Origin: Lachnospiraceae bacterium
GTDB taxonomy: Bacteria; Bacillota; Clostridia; Lachnospirales; Lachnospiraceae
Assembly: GCA_015057625.1 (NCBI GenBank)
Contig: SVDZ01000001.1
Location: 368,921-432,920 of the forward strand
Direction: 5' to 3'
DNA: 64,000 nt
Made by a program: the position numbers and the translations under genes. Of the stretch, positions 63,969 to 64,000 are shown in pieces; position 1 is the first letter of the stretch, and the number at the start of each line of letters is the position of its first letter. The notes below the pieces were generated by a model. That model saw only the letters and a list, made by a program, of their open reading frames with translations, ran no database searches and had not been told where the DNA came from.

Positions 63969-64000
63969 ACTCTATATCCTTTTCTATTCATTTACATTCT

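Overview
The window is low-GC DNA with strong Shine-Dalgarno sites and gene families typical of anaerobic gut Clostridia: GH65 phosphorylases, DUF5711, a Flp/Tad locus, IscS/IscU without a SUF operon, and a TSCPD protein. It fits a Lachnospiraceae-like Firmicute. That is an inference from gene content; no rRNA is present to place it.

Layout. 1-6401: the 5' end of a secreted GH16 beta-glucanase, a small DUF951 gene, a P-type Ca2+-ATPase and a membrane protein. 6556-14458: a secreted/surface module with a GH87-type alpha-1,3-glucanase, two proteins sharing a possibly new binding module, and a sortase fused to leucine-rich repeats. 14472-17025: a DUF3267 gene broken by an in-frame amber codon, an OhrR-type regulator, a TSCPD protein, a PfkB kinase and a 6S-like RNA. 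17070-30186: a nitrogenase-like/sulfur locus. 30431-38496: a phosphoesterase, a DUF4303 protein, a GDPD protein partly flanked by two near-identical 111-bp repeats, and an ECF sigma/ABC-2 exporter operon. 38913-44642: an Fe-S-type Rrf2 regulator and two ABC systems. 44848-57235: a second alpha-glucoside locus (CBM32-like and beta-helix proteins, beta-phosphoglucomutase, LacI regulator, two GH65 phosphorylases, sugar ABC importer). 57464-64000: tRNA-Cys, CvpA, DUF5711, an MPN-like/LysM protein, a sirtuin, an FHA protein and the start of a Flp/Tad pilus locus.

Two systems stand out. First, one apparent transcript (about 27500 down to 17070) carries leader RNA, cysK, a YezD-like gene, an atypical tRNA-Cys, nifB, nifX-like, nifH-like, a second divergent cysK, nifD-like and nifK-like genes, a Cys-rich nifX-like gene, a cystathionine synthase/lyase and malY. 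iscS-iscU-lysR lie just upstream. The nitrogenase-like proteins keep the P-cluster cysteines and the cofactor-ligand cysteine, but appear to lack the cofactor histidine, and no nifEN is present. The setting points to reductive release of sulfur or a thiol from a small sulfur compound, captured as cysteine or methionine, rather than nitrogen fixation. A 20-24 nt sequence (CTGACTGGAAAACCAGAGGT) recurs at the 5' end of this transcript, before the internal cysK, and before an NMT1/SsuABC-like transporter operon 17 kb away. It could link uptake and metabolism.

Second, a LacI-type regulator with palindromic GTTTAACGTTAAAC operators probably controls the sugar importer/GH65 operon, the surface-protein operon and its own gene. 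Two of these promoters have the operator directly after the -10 box and a second operator 107-118 bp further downstream. Secreted GH87, import and phosphorolysis to beta-glucose-1-phosphate together form a plausible alpha-1,3-glucan or alpha-glucoside pathway.
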